A stretch of 64,000 nucleotides of DNA, taken from contig NZ_JABFNN010000021.1 of the NCBI RefSeq assembly GCF_013090115.1, forward strand, positions 186,001-250,000, in the 5' to 3' direction. Made by a program: the position numbers and the translations under genes. Below, piece by piece: positions 1 through 10,553 of this stretch (position 1 is the first letter of the stretch; each line of letters starts with the position of its first letter). Source of the DNA: Flagellimonas amphidinii. Lineage in GTDB: Bacteria; Bacteroidota; Bacteroidia; Flavobacteriales; Flavobacteriaceae. The notes under the pieces were generated by a model. The model saw only the letters and a program-made list of their open reading frames with translations. It did no database searches and was not told the DNA's origin.

Positions 1-795
1 AAGACTTCATTTAATATTCCTATTACCGTAGACGGAAAAGAAGTCTACAAAGACGAAGTTAGTCTTGAACCTGGTTCTCAATCCATTCGCTCGTTAAAAT
101 TATATGCTGGAAGCCGAGGTTTTCATAACCTAAAAATAAAGGCAGTGGAATCCACATTTAAAGTTTTCGATGAAGCTGATCAAACTATTTTACTGAATCT
201 CTCTTTACGAAATAGGAAAAACGATACGATTTTGGATGCTTCTGGTTTTGAAAACCATGCCAAATTACAGACTACTGGCCCAACAATTAACAATCTAATT
301 GAATATGGAGATAATACGCAAATCAAAATTCCCAAATCTCCCTCATTGGATAATTTGGAAAAATCCTTGACCATGATGGCCTGGGTCAAACCCAATGAAA
401 ATTCGGCAGCGGATATTCTGGCCAAAGGTGATCATCATGTACTTCAAGTAACTCTTGACAAAAAGCTCAATTTCTTTGCTGGAGGTTGGGGTCGTGGGGA
501 ATGCACTGTTCCTTTACCAAGTACTTGGAAAAATCACTGGCACCATATAGCCGGTGTATGTGATGGTTCAGGTCTAAAATTGTACATTGATGGGAAGCTT
601 GTCGCCAAAACGAATCTAGATGATTCCAAAAATCTTATGGTAGCCGCACCTTGGTCTATTGGACGAAATTCGGAATTCCCAGGAGAACGTATCTTCAAAG
701 GCAACATTGATCAAATACGTGTTTTTTCCGAAGCTCTGAATTCCGAAGAAATTCAAAGGCAACTTACTTTAACAAAAGTTCAGCTTTCTGAATAA
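1..795 (+). CDS. LamG/concanavalin-like domain protein, C-terminal part (5' end outside window)
   Basis: The reading frame is open from base 1, so the first in-window GTG at 145 is not the true start and the N-terminus lies upstream. The visible 264 residues end in a jelly-roll domain of the LamG/laminin-G-like class: an AWVKP strand, a WHHIAGV strand, a LYIDGKLV strand and a closing IDQIRVFSEAL segment, as in carbohydrate-binding modules attached to secreted or outer-membrane glycoside hydrolases and sulfatases. About 40 residues before it resemble a small beta-sandwich. The catalytic part, if any, is not visible, so a glycan-degrading enzyme is only an inference from how such domains are used in marine Bacteroidetes. 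A terminator-like hairpin follows about 80 bases after the stop. Confidence 0.75.
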   Translation, partial: KTSFNIPITVDGKEVYKDEVSLEPGSQSIRSLKLYAGSRGFHNLKIKAVESTFKVFDEADQTILLNLSLRNRKNDTILDASGFENHAKLQTTGPTINNLIEYGDNTQIKIPKSPSLDNLEKSLTMMAWVKPNENSAADILAKGDHHVLQVTLDKKLNFFAGGWGRGECTVPLPSTWKNHWHHIAGVCDGSGLKLYIDGKLVAKTNLDDSKNLMVAAPWSIGRNSEFPGERIFKGNIDQIRVFSEALNSEEIQRQLTLTKVQLSE

Positions 796-878
796 GGGTT
801 TTAGATAAATAAATCATTCCATTTACAATCCATTCACTAGAATTACTAACCTTTTTGGCATCGAGCTAAGTAAACGAA

Positions 879-911
879 AAAAGCCTGAAAATGTATTATT
901 TTCAGGCTTTT
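879..911. terminator. bidirectional rho-independent terminator
   Basis: Inverted repeat with arms 879-892 (AAAAGCCTGAAAAT) and 898-911, five-base loop, A-run on one side and T-run on the other, so it can work on both strands. It would end the LamG gene on the plus strand and the tRNA-Arg/yqeY transcript on the minus strand. Confidence 0.8.
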
Positions 912-920
912 CAATGTATA

Positions 921-997
921 TGGTGACCGCGGAAGGATTCGAACCCTCAACCCTCAGAGCCGAAATCTGATATTCTATCCAGTTGAACTACGCGGCC
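921..997 (-). tRNA. tRNA-Arg (anticodon UCG)
   Basis: 77 nt with the CCA end encoded (921-923). The acceptor stem GGCCGCG pairs with CGCGGTC, with one G-U pair. The D stem is GTTC/GAAT, the anticodon stem is TCAGA/TCTGA with loop TTTCGGC, and the T arm carries GGTTCGAATCC. The anticodon is TCG (complement of 961-963), reading CGA arginine codons. It starts 6 nt after the stop of the yqeY-like gene, so it may be cotranscribed with it and ends at the hairpin 879-911. Confidence 0.95.
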
Positions 998-1003
998 TTA
1001 ATT

Positions 1004-1456
1004 TTATGAGCTTAATTTGGCTTTTACAATTGCAGAAATCGTCTTTCCATCTGCTTGTCCTGCCAATTCTTTGGTGACCATCCCCATCACTTTCCCCATA
1101 TCTTGCATACCTGTTGCTCCAATTTCTTCAATGGTAAGCACCACCACTTTTTCTATTTCTTCTTCTGTGAGCTGTTCTGGTAAAAACTTCTCAATAACTG
1201 CCACCTGGGCTAATTCGGGAGCAGCTAAATCATCCCTCCCTTGTTCTTTAAAAATAGCCGCACTATCCTTACGTTGCTTAACTAATTTTTGAACAAGTTT
1301 CACCTCATCTTCTTCAGAAAGTTCTCCGCCAGCCCCTTTATCTGTTTTTGCCAATAAAATTGCCGACTTAATTGCCCTCAACGATTCCAAGGCAACTGAA
1401 TCCTTGGCTTTCATTGCAGCTTTCATTTCTGTCATAACCTTTTCCTGCAGACTCAT
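1004..1456 (-). CDS. YqeY / GatB-like C-terminal domain protein
   Basis: 150 residues, the usual length of the YqeY family, which is two helical bundles related to the tail domain of the GatB subunit of Asp/Glu-tRNA amidotransferase. Typical segments are visible: the LRAIKSAI and KLVQKLVKQRKDSA helices, then FLPEQLTEEEIE, IGATGMQDMGKVMGMV and GKTISAIVKAKL. A tRNA-binding role has been suggested for the family from the GatB relationship, but no catalytic part is present. It sits directly after ftsZ, as in many flavobacteria, but a strong terminator separates the two, so it is probably transcribed on its own together with tRNA-Arg. Confidence 0.88.
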   Translation of the reverse strand: MSLQEKVMTEMKAAMKAKDSVALESLRAIKSAILLAKTDKGAGGELSEEDEVKLVQKLVKQRKDSAAIFKEQGRDDLAAPELAQVAVIEKFLPEQLTEEEIEKVVVLTIEEIGATGMQDMGKVMGMVTKELAGQADGKTISAIVKAKLSS

Positions 1457-1490
1457 TTACTCTGTATTTTGGGCAGCGAAGATAAAAAAT

Positions 1491-1520
1491 AAACCCGAAA
1501 GTCTCTTAACTTTCGGGTTT
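1491..1520 (-). terminator. rho-independent terminator after ftsZ
   Basis: Perfect 11-bp stem: AAACCCGAAAG at 1491-1501 and its complement at 1510-1520, with an 8-base loop, followed on the minus strand by a U-rich tract. It marks the 3' end of the dcw cluster transcript. Confidence 0.85.
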
Positions 1521-1559
1521 GAAGCTTTCCATTTAGAATGGAACACAATCTAAACACTA

Positions 1560-3515
1560 CTAATCAACATTATCGTGTAAAAAAGAGTTGTTGGAACGCA
1601 GTTGAAGATCATCATTACTGTCTTCGCTTAAAGTGGTTCTAGAGACCTTTTGCTCTTTTGGAACATCGTTCAAATCAACTCCTTGCCTTTTGTAGGCGGG
1701 TTGTTTTTCTATCTCGTCAATACTATTTCTATTGTTCTGGAACTTATAGTTGAAGTTTTTCAACTTTTTTCTACGCTCATCAGCACGCTCTTTTAACAAA
1801 TCACTGATGGAACTATTGAAAGGATCATTGCCTCCTGATGACTTTTCATCACCTGTAGCGGCTTTGGTCTCCAATGTCTTTTTCTCAAATACCAATTCAT
1901 CTTCTACCAATTTTGGCTCATGGGTCTCCGCCACTGAACGAGCACCAGTTAATTTGGTTTCCAACTCCATGTATTCTTCCAAATTGTAACGGGTCTCTCC
2001 TTCTTTTTTGTATTCCAAGACAGGTTTTACTTCTACATATTCATTAACATCAATATCTTTTACACCTTCATCTAGATTAAAGGTAATGGTGTGCTCTCTT
2101 TCATCTTCATCTTCTTCAATTTGATTGAGTGGCATATCAAAACTCAATGTAAATTGATCTTCTTCCTTAGCTTTTGGCGAAACCACTTCTGCATCAATCA
2201 CTTCTATATCATTTAGAATATTCTTAGCCTCGATAATGATAAAGTCATCTTCTACATTTTCTGGCACTACCTCTTCGTAAAAAACATTAAAGTTTCTGAT
2301 ATAGCTGGTAGTTGGAATCAAATCCAAATCTTTTTGCGGAGCTTGTTCCACTTCTTCTTCCATTTCTAAAGTGTGCTTTACCATTGTTGGCTCTGACTTA
2401 ACCGGCACTTTTTCAATCTTAACTTCTTGAACCGAAGTGGCCTCTGGGGTCAAGTCTTGCTCTGCGGTTTGTTCATCTTCCAAGGTATAGAACACTTTTT
2501 TGCTTTCTGTATTTACAATATGGTCCTGTTGGTCCACATTGAATCCTGTTGCAATAACCGTTACGGCAATGGCTTCTCCTAAATCATTATCCTCACCAAC
2601 ACCCATAATGATGTTGGCTCCGTGACCTGCTTCAATTTGGATGTAATCATTGATTTCCCCAATTTCATCAATTGTGATTTCCTGCGTACCTGAAACGATG
2701 AGCAACAGTACGTTTTTAGCCCCATTGATCTTATTGTCGTTCAATAATGGTGAATCCAAAGCTTTCATAATGGCCTCATTGGCTCTGGAGGATCCTGAAG
2801 CTGTAGCCGACCCCATAATTGCCGTTCCACTATTGGACAATACTGTCTTGGCATCCCTAAGGTCAATATTCTGAGTATAGTGGTGGGTTATTACCTCTGC
2901 AATACCCCTAGCGGCAGTGGCCAATACTTCATCTGCCTTAGAAAAACCGGCCTTAAACCCAAGATTACCATAAACTTCCCTAAGCTTATTATTATTGATA
3001 ACAATCAACGAATCCACATTGGCACGTAGCTTTTCTATTCCCGCCTGCGCTTGTTTGTTTCGCATAGCTCCTTCAAACTGAAAAGGTATGGTTACAATAC
3101 CCACGGTAAGCACATCCATTTCTCTAGCTACCTTGGCAATAACCGGAGCTGCTCCTGTTCCGGTACCTCCACCCATTCCTGCTGTAATAAAGGCCATTTT
3201 TGTAGTATGTTCCAACATCCCCTTTACATCCTCCATACTTTCCAATGCTGCCTGTTCTCCAATTTCTGGGTTAGCTCCGGCCCCTAATCCTTCTGTGAGC
3301 GAAACCCCTAATTGAATTTTATTCGGAACTGGACTATTCTGCAATGCTTGTGAATCTGTATTGCAGATGACAAAGTCCACTCCATTGATTCCTGCTTGGA
3401 ACATGTGGTTTATGGCGTTTCCGCCACCACCGCCAACACCGATTACTTTTATTACGTTGCTTTTGTTCTTGGGCAAATCAAAAGCTATGTTATCAAATTC
3501 TCCGTTTTTACTCAT
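1560..3515 (-). CDS. ftsZ: cell division GTPase FtsZ
   Basis: Tubulin-like GTPase that polymerises into the division ring. The nucleotide loop GGGTGTG is at residues 115-121, an N-terminal GVGGGGGNA loop lies near residue 27, and the T7 catalytic loop NIDLRD lies near residue 218. The GTPase and C-terminal sheet domains end around residue 325. They are followed by an unusually long, strongly acidic linker of about 300 residues and a conserved tail ending SFLHDNVD, the likely FtsA-binding peptide. At 651 residues it is far longer than the roughly 380-400 of enterobacterial FtsZ; long linkers are usual in Bacteroidetes. It is the last gene of the dcw cluster, 35 nt after ftsA, and is followed by a strong terminator. 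Confidence 0.98.
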   Translation of the reverse strand: MSKNGEFDNIAFDLPKNKSNVIKVIGVGGGGGNAINHMFQAGINGVDFVICNTDSQALQNSPVPNKIQLGVSLTEGLGAGANPEIGEQAALESMEDVKGMLEHTTKMAFITAGMGGGTGTGAAPVIAKVAREMDVLTVGIVTIPFQFEGAMRNKQAQAGIEKLRANVDSLIVINNNKLREVYGNLGFKAGFSKADEVLATAARGIAEVITHHYTQNIDLRDAKTVLSNSGTAIMGSATASGSSRANEAIMKALDSPLLNDNKINGAKNVLLLIVSGTQEITIDEIGEINDYIQIEAGHGANIIMGVGEDNDLGEAIAVTVIATGFNVDQQDHIVNTESKKVFYTLEDEQTAEQDLTPEATSVQEVKIEKVPVKSEPTMVKHTLEMEEEVEQAPQKDLDLIPTTSYIRNFNVFYEEVVPENVEDDFIIIEAKNILNDIEVIDAEVVSPKAKEEDQFTLSFDMPLNQIEEDEDEREHTITFNLDEGVKDIDVNEYVEVKPVLEYKKEGETRYNLEEYMELETKLTGARSVAETHEPKLVEDELVFEKKTLETKAATGDEKSSGGNDPFNSSISDLLKERADERRKKLKNFNYKFQNNRNSIDEIEKQPAYKRQGVDLNDVPKEQKVSRTTLSEDSNDDLQLRSNNSFLHDNVD

Positions 3516-3550
3516 GACAGTCGTGTTTCGTTTTTATAGGGGTTATCGTA

Positions 3551-4873
3551 TTACTCTGCATTGTCCAAGAAGTCCTTCAACTTTTCGGACCATTTATCAA
3601 AAATGGATTTTCTTTCTTTTTGTACCATTTGGGAAGAACCGGCAATCTGTTCTTGACCTACCAATACCTCTTCTTCAAGTATCTTTTCTTCCTCAACATT
3701 CATATACTTTCTTTCAGATTCCAAAGCATTCATCAACAGTCCAACCGCAGTGGCATATAATGGACTTGCAATTTCCTCATCAGAATCTCCAGCTAAGTGT
3801 TCGTTGGGGTAGCCAATTCTGGTATCCATACCTGTGATGTATTCCACCAATTGTTTCAAATGTTTGAGTTGACTTCCTCCACCGGTCAAGACGATTCCAG
3901 CAATCAATTTTTTCTTTTGCTCTTCATGACCGTAATTCTTGATTTCCACATACACCTGTTCCACTATCTCTACCACCCTTGCATGGATGATTTTGGAAAG
4001 GTTTTTCAAAGTGATTTCCTTAGGTTCTCTCCCACGTAATCCAGGAATGGACACTATTTCATTGTCCTTGTTCTCCCCTGGCCATGCGGAGCCAAATTTT
4101 ATCTTTAACAATTCTGCCTGCTTTTCAATAATTGAGCAGCCTTCTTTGATATCATCTGTAATAACATTGCCTCCAAAAGGAATTACGGAGGTATGACGGA
4201 TGATTCCATCCTTAAAAATGGCCAAATCAGTTGTTCCACCACCTATATCAATCAATGCCACCCCTGCTTCTTTTTCCTCTTGACTTAAAACAGCTTCTGC
4301 TGATGCCAAGGGCTCCAATGTGATGTTTCCTAAATCCAATCCGGCACTTTTGATGCATCGACCAATGTTTTTGATGGATGAAACCTGCCCTACTACTACA
4401 TGAAAATTGGCTTCCAAACGGCCTCCATACATACCTTTTGGCTCTTTTATTTCAGATTGGCCGTCAACTTTGTATTCTTGTGGTAATACATGGATAATCT
4501 CTTCGCCCGGAAGCATGACCAATTTGTACACTTGGTTGCACAATTTATCCAAATCATCATCATTGATAACCTCTTCAGAATTTGCTCTGGTAATGTAATC
4601 GCTATGCTGAAGACTTCTAATATGTTGCCCCGCTATACCAACTACAACAGAACCTATTTTGAGACCTGAATTGACCTCTGCCTGTTCTACAGCTTGCTGG
4701 ATGGATGAAATGGTCTGCGTTATGTTGTTGACCACTCCTCGATGTACACCCAGACTTTTGGATTTTCCAGTGCCCAGTATCTCTATTTTTCCATATTCAT
4801 TTTCCCTACCAATGATTGCCACTATCTTGGTAGTTCCAATATCCAAACCAACTGAATAATTACCCTGTTCCAT
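3551..4873 (-). CDS. ftsA: cell division protein FtsA
   Basis: Actin-like ATPase that anchors FtsZ to the membrane and recruits later divisome proteins. The phosphate-1 loop GLDIGTTK is near residue 9, the phosphate-2 loop LIDIGGGTTDLA near residue 208, and the adenosine-side motif IVLTGGGSQL near residue 330. The last residues (FDKWSEKLKDFLD) form an amphipathic helix suitable as the membrane anchor. 440 residues is normal for the family. It lies 3 nt after ftsQ and 35 nt before ftsZ in the standard order. Confidence 0.97.
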   Translation of the reverse strand: MEQGNYSVGLDIGTTKIVAIIGRENEYGKIEILGTGKSKSLGVHRGVVNNITQTISSIQQAVEQAEVNSGLKIGSVVVGIAGQHIRSLQHSDYITRANSEEVINDDDLDKLCNQVYKLVMLPGEEIIHVLPQEYKVDGQSEIKEPKGMYGGRLEANFHVVVGQVSSIKNIGRCIKSAGLDLGNITLEPLASAEAVLSQEEKEAGVALIDIGGGTTDLAIFKDGIIRHTSVIPFGGNVITDDIKEGCSIIEKQAELLKIKFGSAWPGENKDNEIVSIPGLRGREPKEITLKNLSKIIHARVVEIVEQVYVEIKNYGHEEQKKKLIAGIVLTGGGSQLKHLKQLVEYITGMDTRIGYPNEHLAGDSDEEIASPLYATAVGLLMNALESERKYMNVEEEKILEEEVLVGQEQIAGSSQMVQKERKSIFDKWSEKLKDFLDNAE

Positions 4874-4876
4874 ACT

Positions 4877-5596
4877 TTATATTTTAGTGCAAACCACTTG
4901 ATTATTGAATTCTAAACTTACTATTCCATAATCCTCCAAAGAATTATCCTTGGCGGCTTTGATATAGAAGGCCATAAAATTTTTGAATTTGGCATTTAGG
5001 TTATCAACCCCTCCCAAATTCACCACAAAGTTTTCCATTCGAAACTTTAACTGGTACTTACCTTCTTCTTCAATATGTATACCAATGACATTTTTCCTTA
5101 GAAAATCGTCTTGGTTGATATAATCCAAAATCACATAAGCATCCTCCAAGGTTTTTCCCGTTATTTCACCGGTAATAATGGGCACCCTTGCAGAATGATA
5201 TTGGGACAATGGCATGCGCTGTCCTAAATCATCCAAATAAAATTTAGAGACTCCCTCTACTCTTCCAATTGGTTTACGCTGAACAATCTTAGAGATAAGT
5301 TCCCCGTTTACAGTAACATAGACCTGGGCGTTCTTTACCATATCGTCAGACAGAATTACCTCCTCTATGGTATTCAAAACTAATTGTTCTTTGGGCGTGT
5401 TTTTTACGCTGCCATAATTTTGTATTAACAATTTATTAACTGCATCCTCAGTCAAATACAAGTTATTGTCTCCCATAAACTTAACAGTAAAATCACCCAC
5501 CATTTTCTTTTTGCTCCTATAATCCGCAAAACCATACAAAGCAATTACGGCCAAGCACAAAAAAGTTAATTTTATATACTCCCAGTTAACTCGCAT
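4877..5596 (-). CDS. ftsQ: cell division protein FtsQ
   Basis: 239 residues with a short cytoplasmic start, one membrane helix at about residues 9-26, and an extracytoplasmic part of POTRA/beta type, as in FtsQ/DivIB. FtsQ links the early ring to FtsL and the septal synthase. Sequence conservation in this family is low, and the call rests on topology, size and position between murC and ftsA. Its ATG start overlaps the murC stop by 11 nt, which suggests translational coupling. Confidence 0.9.
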   Translation of the reverse strand: MRVNWEYIKLTFLCLAVIALYGFADYRSKKKMVGDFTVKFMGDNNLYLTEDAVNKLLIQNYGSVKNTPKEQLVLNTIEEVILSDDMVKNAQVYVTVNGELISKIVQRKPIGRVEGVSKFYLDDLGQRMPLSQYHSARVPIITGEITGKTLEDAYVILDYINQDDFLRKNVIGIHIEEEGKYQLKFRMENFVVNLGGVDNLNAKFKNFMAFYIKAAKDNSLEDYGIVSLEFNNQVVCTKI

Positions 5597-6938
5597 AAGC
5601 CAATTCTTTTTTGATTTTTGGCACCTCCATTCCTATATCTCCGGCCCCCATAGCTACCAAAACTCCTGTATTACAATTACTTAACTCTTTTAAAAGTTCA
5701 GATTTAGAAATTAATTTCTTTTCTTTATTTTCAATTTTATCCAACAACCATGCTGATGTGATTCCTTCTATGGGCTCTTCCCTTGCCGGATAGATTTCCA
5801 ACAATAAAATCATATCAAATTGAGACAAACTTGCAGCAAAATCATCTGCAAAATCCTTGGTTCTCGAAAACAAATGCGGCTGAAAAATTGCCGTTATCTT
5901 TTCGTTTGGATGCATTTCTTTTATAGCCTGAAAAACAGCGTTGATTTCTGTTGGATGATGGGCATAATCATCTATAAAAACAAAGTCTTTTTCTTTGATC
6001 TGGTATGAAAATCTTCGCTGCACTCCTTTGAAGGTTTCCAAAGCTTTGGCAAGGCGGTGTGGTGGGGAACCAGTTTGCACCGCCATCGCAAAAGCAGCTA
6101 ATCCATTGAGCAAATTGTGCCTTCCAGGTTTGTTGAAACGAACTTGCCTCAACACCTCCGTAGGCGTTACGAGATCAAATATGTAGGTACCTTGTTCAAT
6201 TTTAATATTTTCTATGCTATAATCAGAGTCATCCTCTATTCCGAAGGTCACTCCCTCCAATGGCAATCCTTTTCTAACAAAGAGTTTCCCATTAGGCTTA
6301 ATTTTTTTCGTAAAATCTTTGAATGATCGTTGCAACTCATCGCTGGTTCCGTAGATATCCAGATGATCGGCATCCATTGAGGTAATGCAAGCTACGTCTG
6401 GTGAAAGTTGTAAAAAGGAACGATCAAACTCATCGGCCTCCACCACGGCATACTTTGTACCTGCCAACACAAAATTACTGTTGAAATCTTCTGAAATCCC
6501 ACCTAAAAACGCAGTGAATGGGACATTACATTCTTTAAGCAAATGTGCCAAAATGCAAGAAGTAGTTGTTTTTCCATGCGTCCCAGCTACTGCAAAGCAA
6601 AAGGTATCCCTAGTGATGATTCCCAAAACTTCTGAGCGTTTTTTGATGGGATATGCATCATTTATAAAGTACTGTAACTCGGAATGCGAATCTGGCACCG
6701 CGGGAGTGTACACCACCAAAGTTCCTTGCCTTGCCAAGAAAGAAGTCGGGATTTTTTCCACATCATCTTCAAAATGAATTGAAATACCTTTTTCCTGCAA
6801 ACCTTTGGTTATGGGAGTTGCCGTTCTATCGTACCCAGCAACCTCCTTGTCCAAATATTTAAAATAATGCGCCAAGGCAGACATACCAATACCTCCGATT
6901 CCAACAAAATAGACCCTATGGATGTCCTTCAAATTCAC
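5586..6938 (-). CDS. murC: UDP-N-acetylmuramate--L-alanine ligase MurC
   Basis: Adds L-Ala to UDP-MurNAc with ATP, the first peptide step of peptidoglycan precursor synthesis in the cytoplasm. The N-terminal UDP-binding motif is [11 protein letters not shown], the ATP loop is GTHGKTTTS near residue 118, and the central EADEFDRSF and DYAHHPTEI segments are typical of Mur ligases of the MurC branch. 450 residues is normal. The start is GTG, overlapping the murG stop by 4 nt (GTGA). Confidence 0.97.
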   Translation of the reverse strand: MNLKDIHRVYFVGIGGIGMSALAHYFKYLDKEVAGYDRTATPITKGLQEKGISIHFEDDVEKIPTSFLARQGTLVVYTPAVPDSHSELQYFINDAYPIKKRSEVLGIITRDTFCFAVAGTHGKTTTSCILAHLLKECNVPFTAFLGGISEDFNSNFVLAGTKYAVVEADEFDRSFLQLSPDVACITSMDADHLDIYGTSDELQRSFKDFTKKIKPNGKLFVRKGLPLEGVTFGIEDDSDYSIENIKIEQGTYIFDLVTPTEVLRQVRFNKPGRHNLLNGLAAFAMAVQTGSPPHRLAKALETFKGVQRRFSYQIKEKDFVFIDDYAHHPTEINAVFQAIKEMHPNEKITAIFQPHLFSRTKDFADDFAASLSQFDMILLLEIYPAREEPIEGITSAWLLDKIENKEKKLISKSELLKELSNCNTGVLVAMGAGDIGMEVPKIKKELAYAS

Positions 6939-8023
6939 TTTAACAACTTTTCAATTTCATTTACTATATGTACTGTGGCCTTTGGCATGGCCAACTTCTT
7001 TATATTCTCCCCAAGTTTTTTCTGAGTTTCCTCTGAAGCCATCAATCCAGAGAAAGTTGATTCAAACGCTGTTTCCAATTCGCTTTCCTTGAGCATCAAT
7101 GCCGCTTCTTTTTCCGTTAGTGCCTTCGCATTCTGGGTCTGATGATCCTCAGCAACATTCGGCGATGGGATAAAAAGTACTGGTTTGCCCACCAAGCACA
7201 ATTCAGAAACTGAACCTGCTCCAGCTCTTGAAATAATCATATCGGCAGCGATATAGGCCAAATCCATCCTGTTCACAAAAGCCAAAACCTTTACCGAATC
7301 GGAATTGTACTTTTTGTATTCTTCATGGTAGAGCTTACCACATTGCCACAACACTTGTAAATTCATTTTTTCGAAGAACCCAAGTTCTTTTTCAATCAAT
7401 TGATTGACTCTTCTTGCTCCTAAACTGCCTCCCAGAACTAGTACCGTTTTTTTCTGGGCATTCAGTTCAAAAAAATCAATAGCTTCATTTTTATCAATCT
7501 TCAAATCCACCAAATCCATCCGAATGGGATTACCGGTCTTTACAATTTTATCTTTCGGAAAAAACCGTTCCATACCGTCATAGGCAACACATATTTTTTT
7601 GGCTTTGCCCGCTAGTAATTTGTTGGTTATGCCCGCAAAAGAATTCTGCTCCTGTAAAACACATGGGATTCCTGACCTTGAAGCCACTTTTAATAATGGG
7701 CCACTAGCAAAACCACCTGTACCAATGGCCACATCTGGTTTAAATTGCTTTACTATTTTACGTGCTTCGAACAAACTACTTATTAGTTTAAATGGAAACA
7801 TGAGATTTTTCAATGTCAGTTTCCGTTGTATACCACTTATCCACAAACCTTTTATTTGATACCCAGCTTGCGGTACTTTTTCCATTTCCATTTTGTCCTT
7901 TGCCCCAACAAACAAAAACTCCGCTTCAGGATGCCTTCTTTTAAGTTCGTTGGCAATGGCAATGGCCGGATAAATATGTCCCCCAGTACCTCCTCCAGAA
8001 AGTATAAACCTATATCTGCCCAC
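6935..8023 (-). CDS. murG: lipid II synthase MurG
   Basis: UDP-GlcNAc transferase that converts lipid I to lipid II on the inner face of the membrane. The glycosyltransferase-28 motif [12 protein letters not shown] is at residues 9-20, and the acceptor/donor parts include [23 protein letters not shown] and the [10 protein letters not shown] loop. 362 residues is normal. The chosen start is a GTG lying inside the end of ftsW (14 nt overlap), which gives the expected few residues before the glycine loop. Confidence 0.97.
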   Translation of the reverse strand: MGRYRFILSGGGTGGHIYPAIAIANELKRRHPEAEFLFVGAKDKMEMEKVPQAGYQIKGLWISGIQRKLTLKNLMFPFKLISSLFEARKIVKQFKPDVAIGTGGFASGPLLKVASRSGIPCVLQEQNSFAGITNKLLAGKAKKICVAYDGMERFFPKDKIVKTGNPIRMDLVDLKIDKNEAIDFFELNAQKKTVLVLGGSLGARRVNQLIEKELGFFEKMNLQVLWQCGKLYHEEYKKYNSDSVKVLAFVNRMDLAYIAADMIISRAGAGSVSELCLVGKPVLFIPSPNVAEDHQTQNAKALTEKEAALMLKESELETAFESTFSGLMASEETQKKLGENIKKLAMPKATVHIVNEIEKLLK

Positions 8024-9215
8024 TTAATACTTCTAAAGGATTGGTTTCATCTATGTCATAGGATTCCTCCTCCAAATTTTCTTTTTTATTGCTTGCGCTC
8101 AGTACAATTCCAATAGCCATACAGGTCATCCAAATGGAAGTTCCCCCCATGCTTATCAATGGCAATGGCTGGCCGGTTACCGGAAACAACTGCACCACAA
8201 CAGCCATATTGATAAATGCCTGAAAAACAATAGGCAATCCCACCCCGATTACCAATAATTTTGAAAAAATCGTTTTGGCAGAGTTGGCCACCACCACAAT
8301 CCGGAACAACAACAGGAGATAAAAGAACAGTAAAGCCCCTCCTCCCAATAGACCGTATTCCTCAATAATGATTGCAAAAATAAAATCTGACGTACTCTGC
8401 GAAAGCATATTCTTTATGACACTCTTTCCAGCTCCTTTTCCAACAATTCCTCCTTCAGCAATCGCAATTTTCGCCAGTGTCAATTGATGCAAGTCATCCT
8501 TGTCCGCCTTTTCAGGACTCCAAAACGTCTCGATTCTGGATTTCCATGTACCTGCGCGTTGGGGCAACACCTCCGGGGCCTTAAAGAGCACAAAAAGGAA
8601 CATACTTGCCAGTACCAAACCCGTTGCCACTATTGCAAACAAATATTTTAAGGGATACCCTCCCAAAAAGCAAACTACCAAGACCAAAAAGGATACAATA
8701 GCCGCTGTGGAAAAGTTCTCAGGCAATATCAGCAAAACAACCAAGGCCGATGGCAACCATAATGGCAAAATACTTTCCTTAAATGTGATTTTTACATCCT
8801 TTATTTTGGTCAGATACCTTGCAATCCAAATCATCAAAACCACAGAAGCCAATGTTGAAGTCTGAAAATTAACTCCCACAAACGGTATTTTTATCCATCT
8901 GTTTGCCGTTACCCCTCCAATTTCTGTTTCAACCGTAAGCGTATACGCCAAAAGAATCAACACAATGGGCATTGCAATAATGGAAAGCCCTTTAAAATAG
9001 TGGGTAGGAATGCGATGTACCGCATAGATGATTCCAAAACCCAGAAATAACAGCACGGCATGCTTTACCAAGTGCCCTAAGGCAGTACCATCATCATTCA
9101 CGTACACCAAATTGGTACTGGCACTATATACTGGTAAAAATGAGAAAAGTGCCAATAGGGCCACTACACCCCAAATAGCTTTATCACCTTTCAAATTTTT
9201 GAATACCGCACGCAT
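8010..9215 (-). CDS. ftsW: SEDS peptidoglycan glycosyltransferase FtsW
   Basis: Polytopic SEDS-family protein that polymerises lipid II at the septum together with the transpeptidase FtsI. About ten hydrophobic segments run through 401 residues. The conserved [13 protein letters not shown] region, the [17 protein letters not shown] loop and the [13 protein letters not shown]-like end (here [12 protein letters not shown]) identify the family. Its position between murD and murG and next to the rest of the dcw genes favours FtsW over RodA. Confidence 0.96.
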   Translation of the reverse strand: MRAVFKNLKGDKAIWGVVALLALFSFLPVYSASTNLVYVNDDGTALGHLVKHAVLLFLGFGIIYAVHRIPTHYFKGLSIIAMPIVLILLAYTLTVETEIGGVTANRWIKIPFVGVNFQTSTLASVVLMIWIARYLTKIKDVKITFKESILPLWLPSALVVLLILPENFSTAAIVSFLVLVVCFLGGYPLKYLFAIVATGLVLASMFLFVLFKAPEVLPQRAGTWKSRIETFWSPEKADKDDLHQLTLAKIAIAEGGIVGKGAGKSVIKNMLSQSTSDFIFAIIIEEYGLLGGGALLFFYLLLLFRIVVVANSAKTIFSKLLVIGVGLPIVFQAFINMAVVVQLFPVTGQPLPLISMGGTSIWMTCMAIGIVLSASNKKENLEEESYDIDETNPLEVLSGQI

Positions 9216-9218
9216 GAT

Positions 9219-10553
9219 CTACAATCTTTTTATGGCTTCTTTGAATTGATTCCCCCTGTCTTCATAGTTTTCAAAAAGGTCGAAACTGGCACAAGCTGGC
9301 GAAAGCAATACCGAATCTCCCCTTTCTGAAATTTTATAGGCCACTTTAATGGCTTCATCCATGGAATAGGTTTCCACCATAAGATCTATGACGTTGCCAA
9401 ATGCATCCTTGAGTTTGGAATTATCCATGCCCAAACAAATAATGGCTTTGACTTTTTCCCGTACCAAAGGCATCAATTCTGAATAATCATTGCCCTTGTC
9501 CACGCCACCAGCTATCCAAACTATGGGTTTTTTAACTCCATCCAAGGCATAATACGTAGCGTTTACATTGGTTGCCTTAGAATCGTTGATATACTCCACG
9601 TGGTTTATTTTCAAAACTTTTTCCAATCTGTGAGGAACACCTTGAAAGGTCTGGATACTCTGACGGATAGCTTCTTTTCTAACATTGACCAATAAGGCCG
9701 CCAAACCAGCTGCCATGGTGTTTTTTACGTTGTGCTGACCTTCCAAGGCCAAAATATCTGTACTCATTTCCAAGATTTTATGTTCTACATTCATTTTAAT
9801 TGTTCCATTTTCCAACCAAGCTCCTTCTTTCAACTTCTCTTTTAAAGAGAAGGGGATCAATTTGGATTGAACTGGGTGTTTTTTTAAGCCATCCTGAATC
9901 ACTTTATCATCTGCATCATAAATCAGATAATCATTTTCATCTTGATTCATCGCTATGCGAAATTTTGAAGCGATATAATTTTCAAACTTGTAATCATATC
10001 GGTCCAAATGATCTGGTGTTATGTTGGTGATGATTGCAACTTTGGGTTTAAAATCCACTATGCCATCCAACTGAAAACTGCTGATTTCCAAAACATACTG
10101 ATCATAATCCTTTTCAGCCACCATTTTGGCATAACTATCACCTATATTCCCTGCCATTCCCACGTGCAATCCACCTTCTTTAAAAAGATGGTGGGTAAGC
10201 ATTGTGGTAGTCGTCTTACCATTGCTACCTGTAATTCCAATTAGCTTTGCATCGGTATATCTTGATGCAAACTCAATCTCTGAAATCACTGGAATTCCTT
10301 CTGCCACTAATTTCTGAACTAACGGCACCTTATCTGGAATACCAGGGCTTTTCATGACCACATCTGCATTTAGAATCTTAGATTCTGAATGTTCACCAGA
10401 CTCCCATTCAATCTCAAAATGTTCAAGAACTTTTCTATATGCTTCTTTAATCTCTCCTTTGTCCGAGACAAAAACTTCAAATCCCTTTTGCTGTCCCAAA
10501 ACAGCTGTTCCTACACCACTTTCTCCTCCTCCAAGCACGACCAACCGACCCAT
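9219..10553 (-). CDS. murD: UDP-MurNAc-L-alanine--D-glutamate ligase MurD
   Basis: Adds D-Glu to UDP-MurNAc-L-Ala. A N-terminal dinucleotide-like loop (VVLGGGESGVG), the ATP loop GITGSNGKTTTT near residue 108, the EISSFQLD segment diagnostic for MurD, and the C-terminal WIAGGVDKGNDY and LLSPACASFD motifs are all present. 444 residues. Its ATG begins immediately after the mraY stop with no spacer. Confidence 0.97.
   Translation of the reverse strand: MGRLVVLGGGESGVGTAVLGQQKGFEVFVSDKGEIKEAYRKVLEHFEIEWESGEHSESKILNADVVMKSPGIPDKVPLVQKLVAEGIPVISEIEFASRYTDAKLIGITGSNGKTTTTMLTHHLFKEGGLHVGMAGNIGDSYAKMVAEKDYDQYVLEISSFQLDGIVDFKPKVAIITNITPDHLDRYDYKFENYIASKFRIAMNQDENDYLIYDADDKVIQDGLKKHPVQSKLIPFSLKEKLKEGAWLENGTIKMNVEHKILEMSTDILALEGQHNVKNTMAAGLAALLVNVRKEAIRQSIQTFQGVPHRLEKVLKINHVEYINDSKATNVNATYYALDGVKKPIVWIAGGVDKGNDYSELMPLVREKVKAIICLGMDNSKLKDAFGNVIDLMVETYSMDEAIKVAYKISERGDSVLLSPACASFDLFENYEDRGNQFKEAIKRL

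Noticed and set aside
145-795. GTG at 145 as the real start of the LamG protein
   Set aside because: The frame is open to base 1 with coherent protein sequence, so the gene begins before the window.
6385-6777. 130-codon plus-strand frame opposite murC
   Set aside because: Antisense to a fully supported gene, no motifs; a shadow of murC codon bias.
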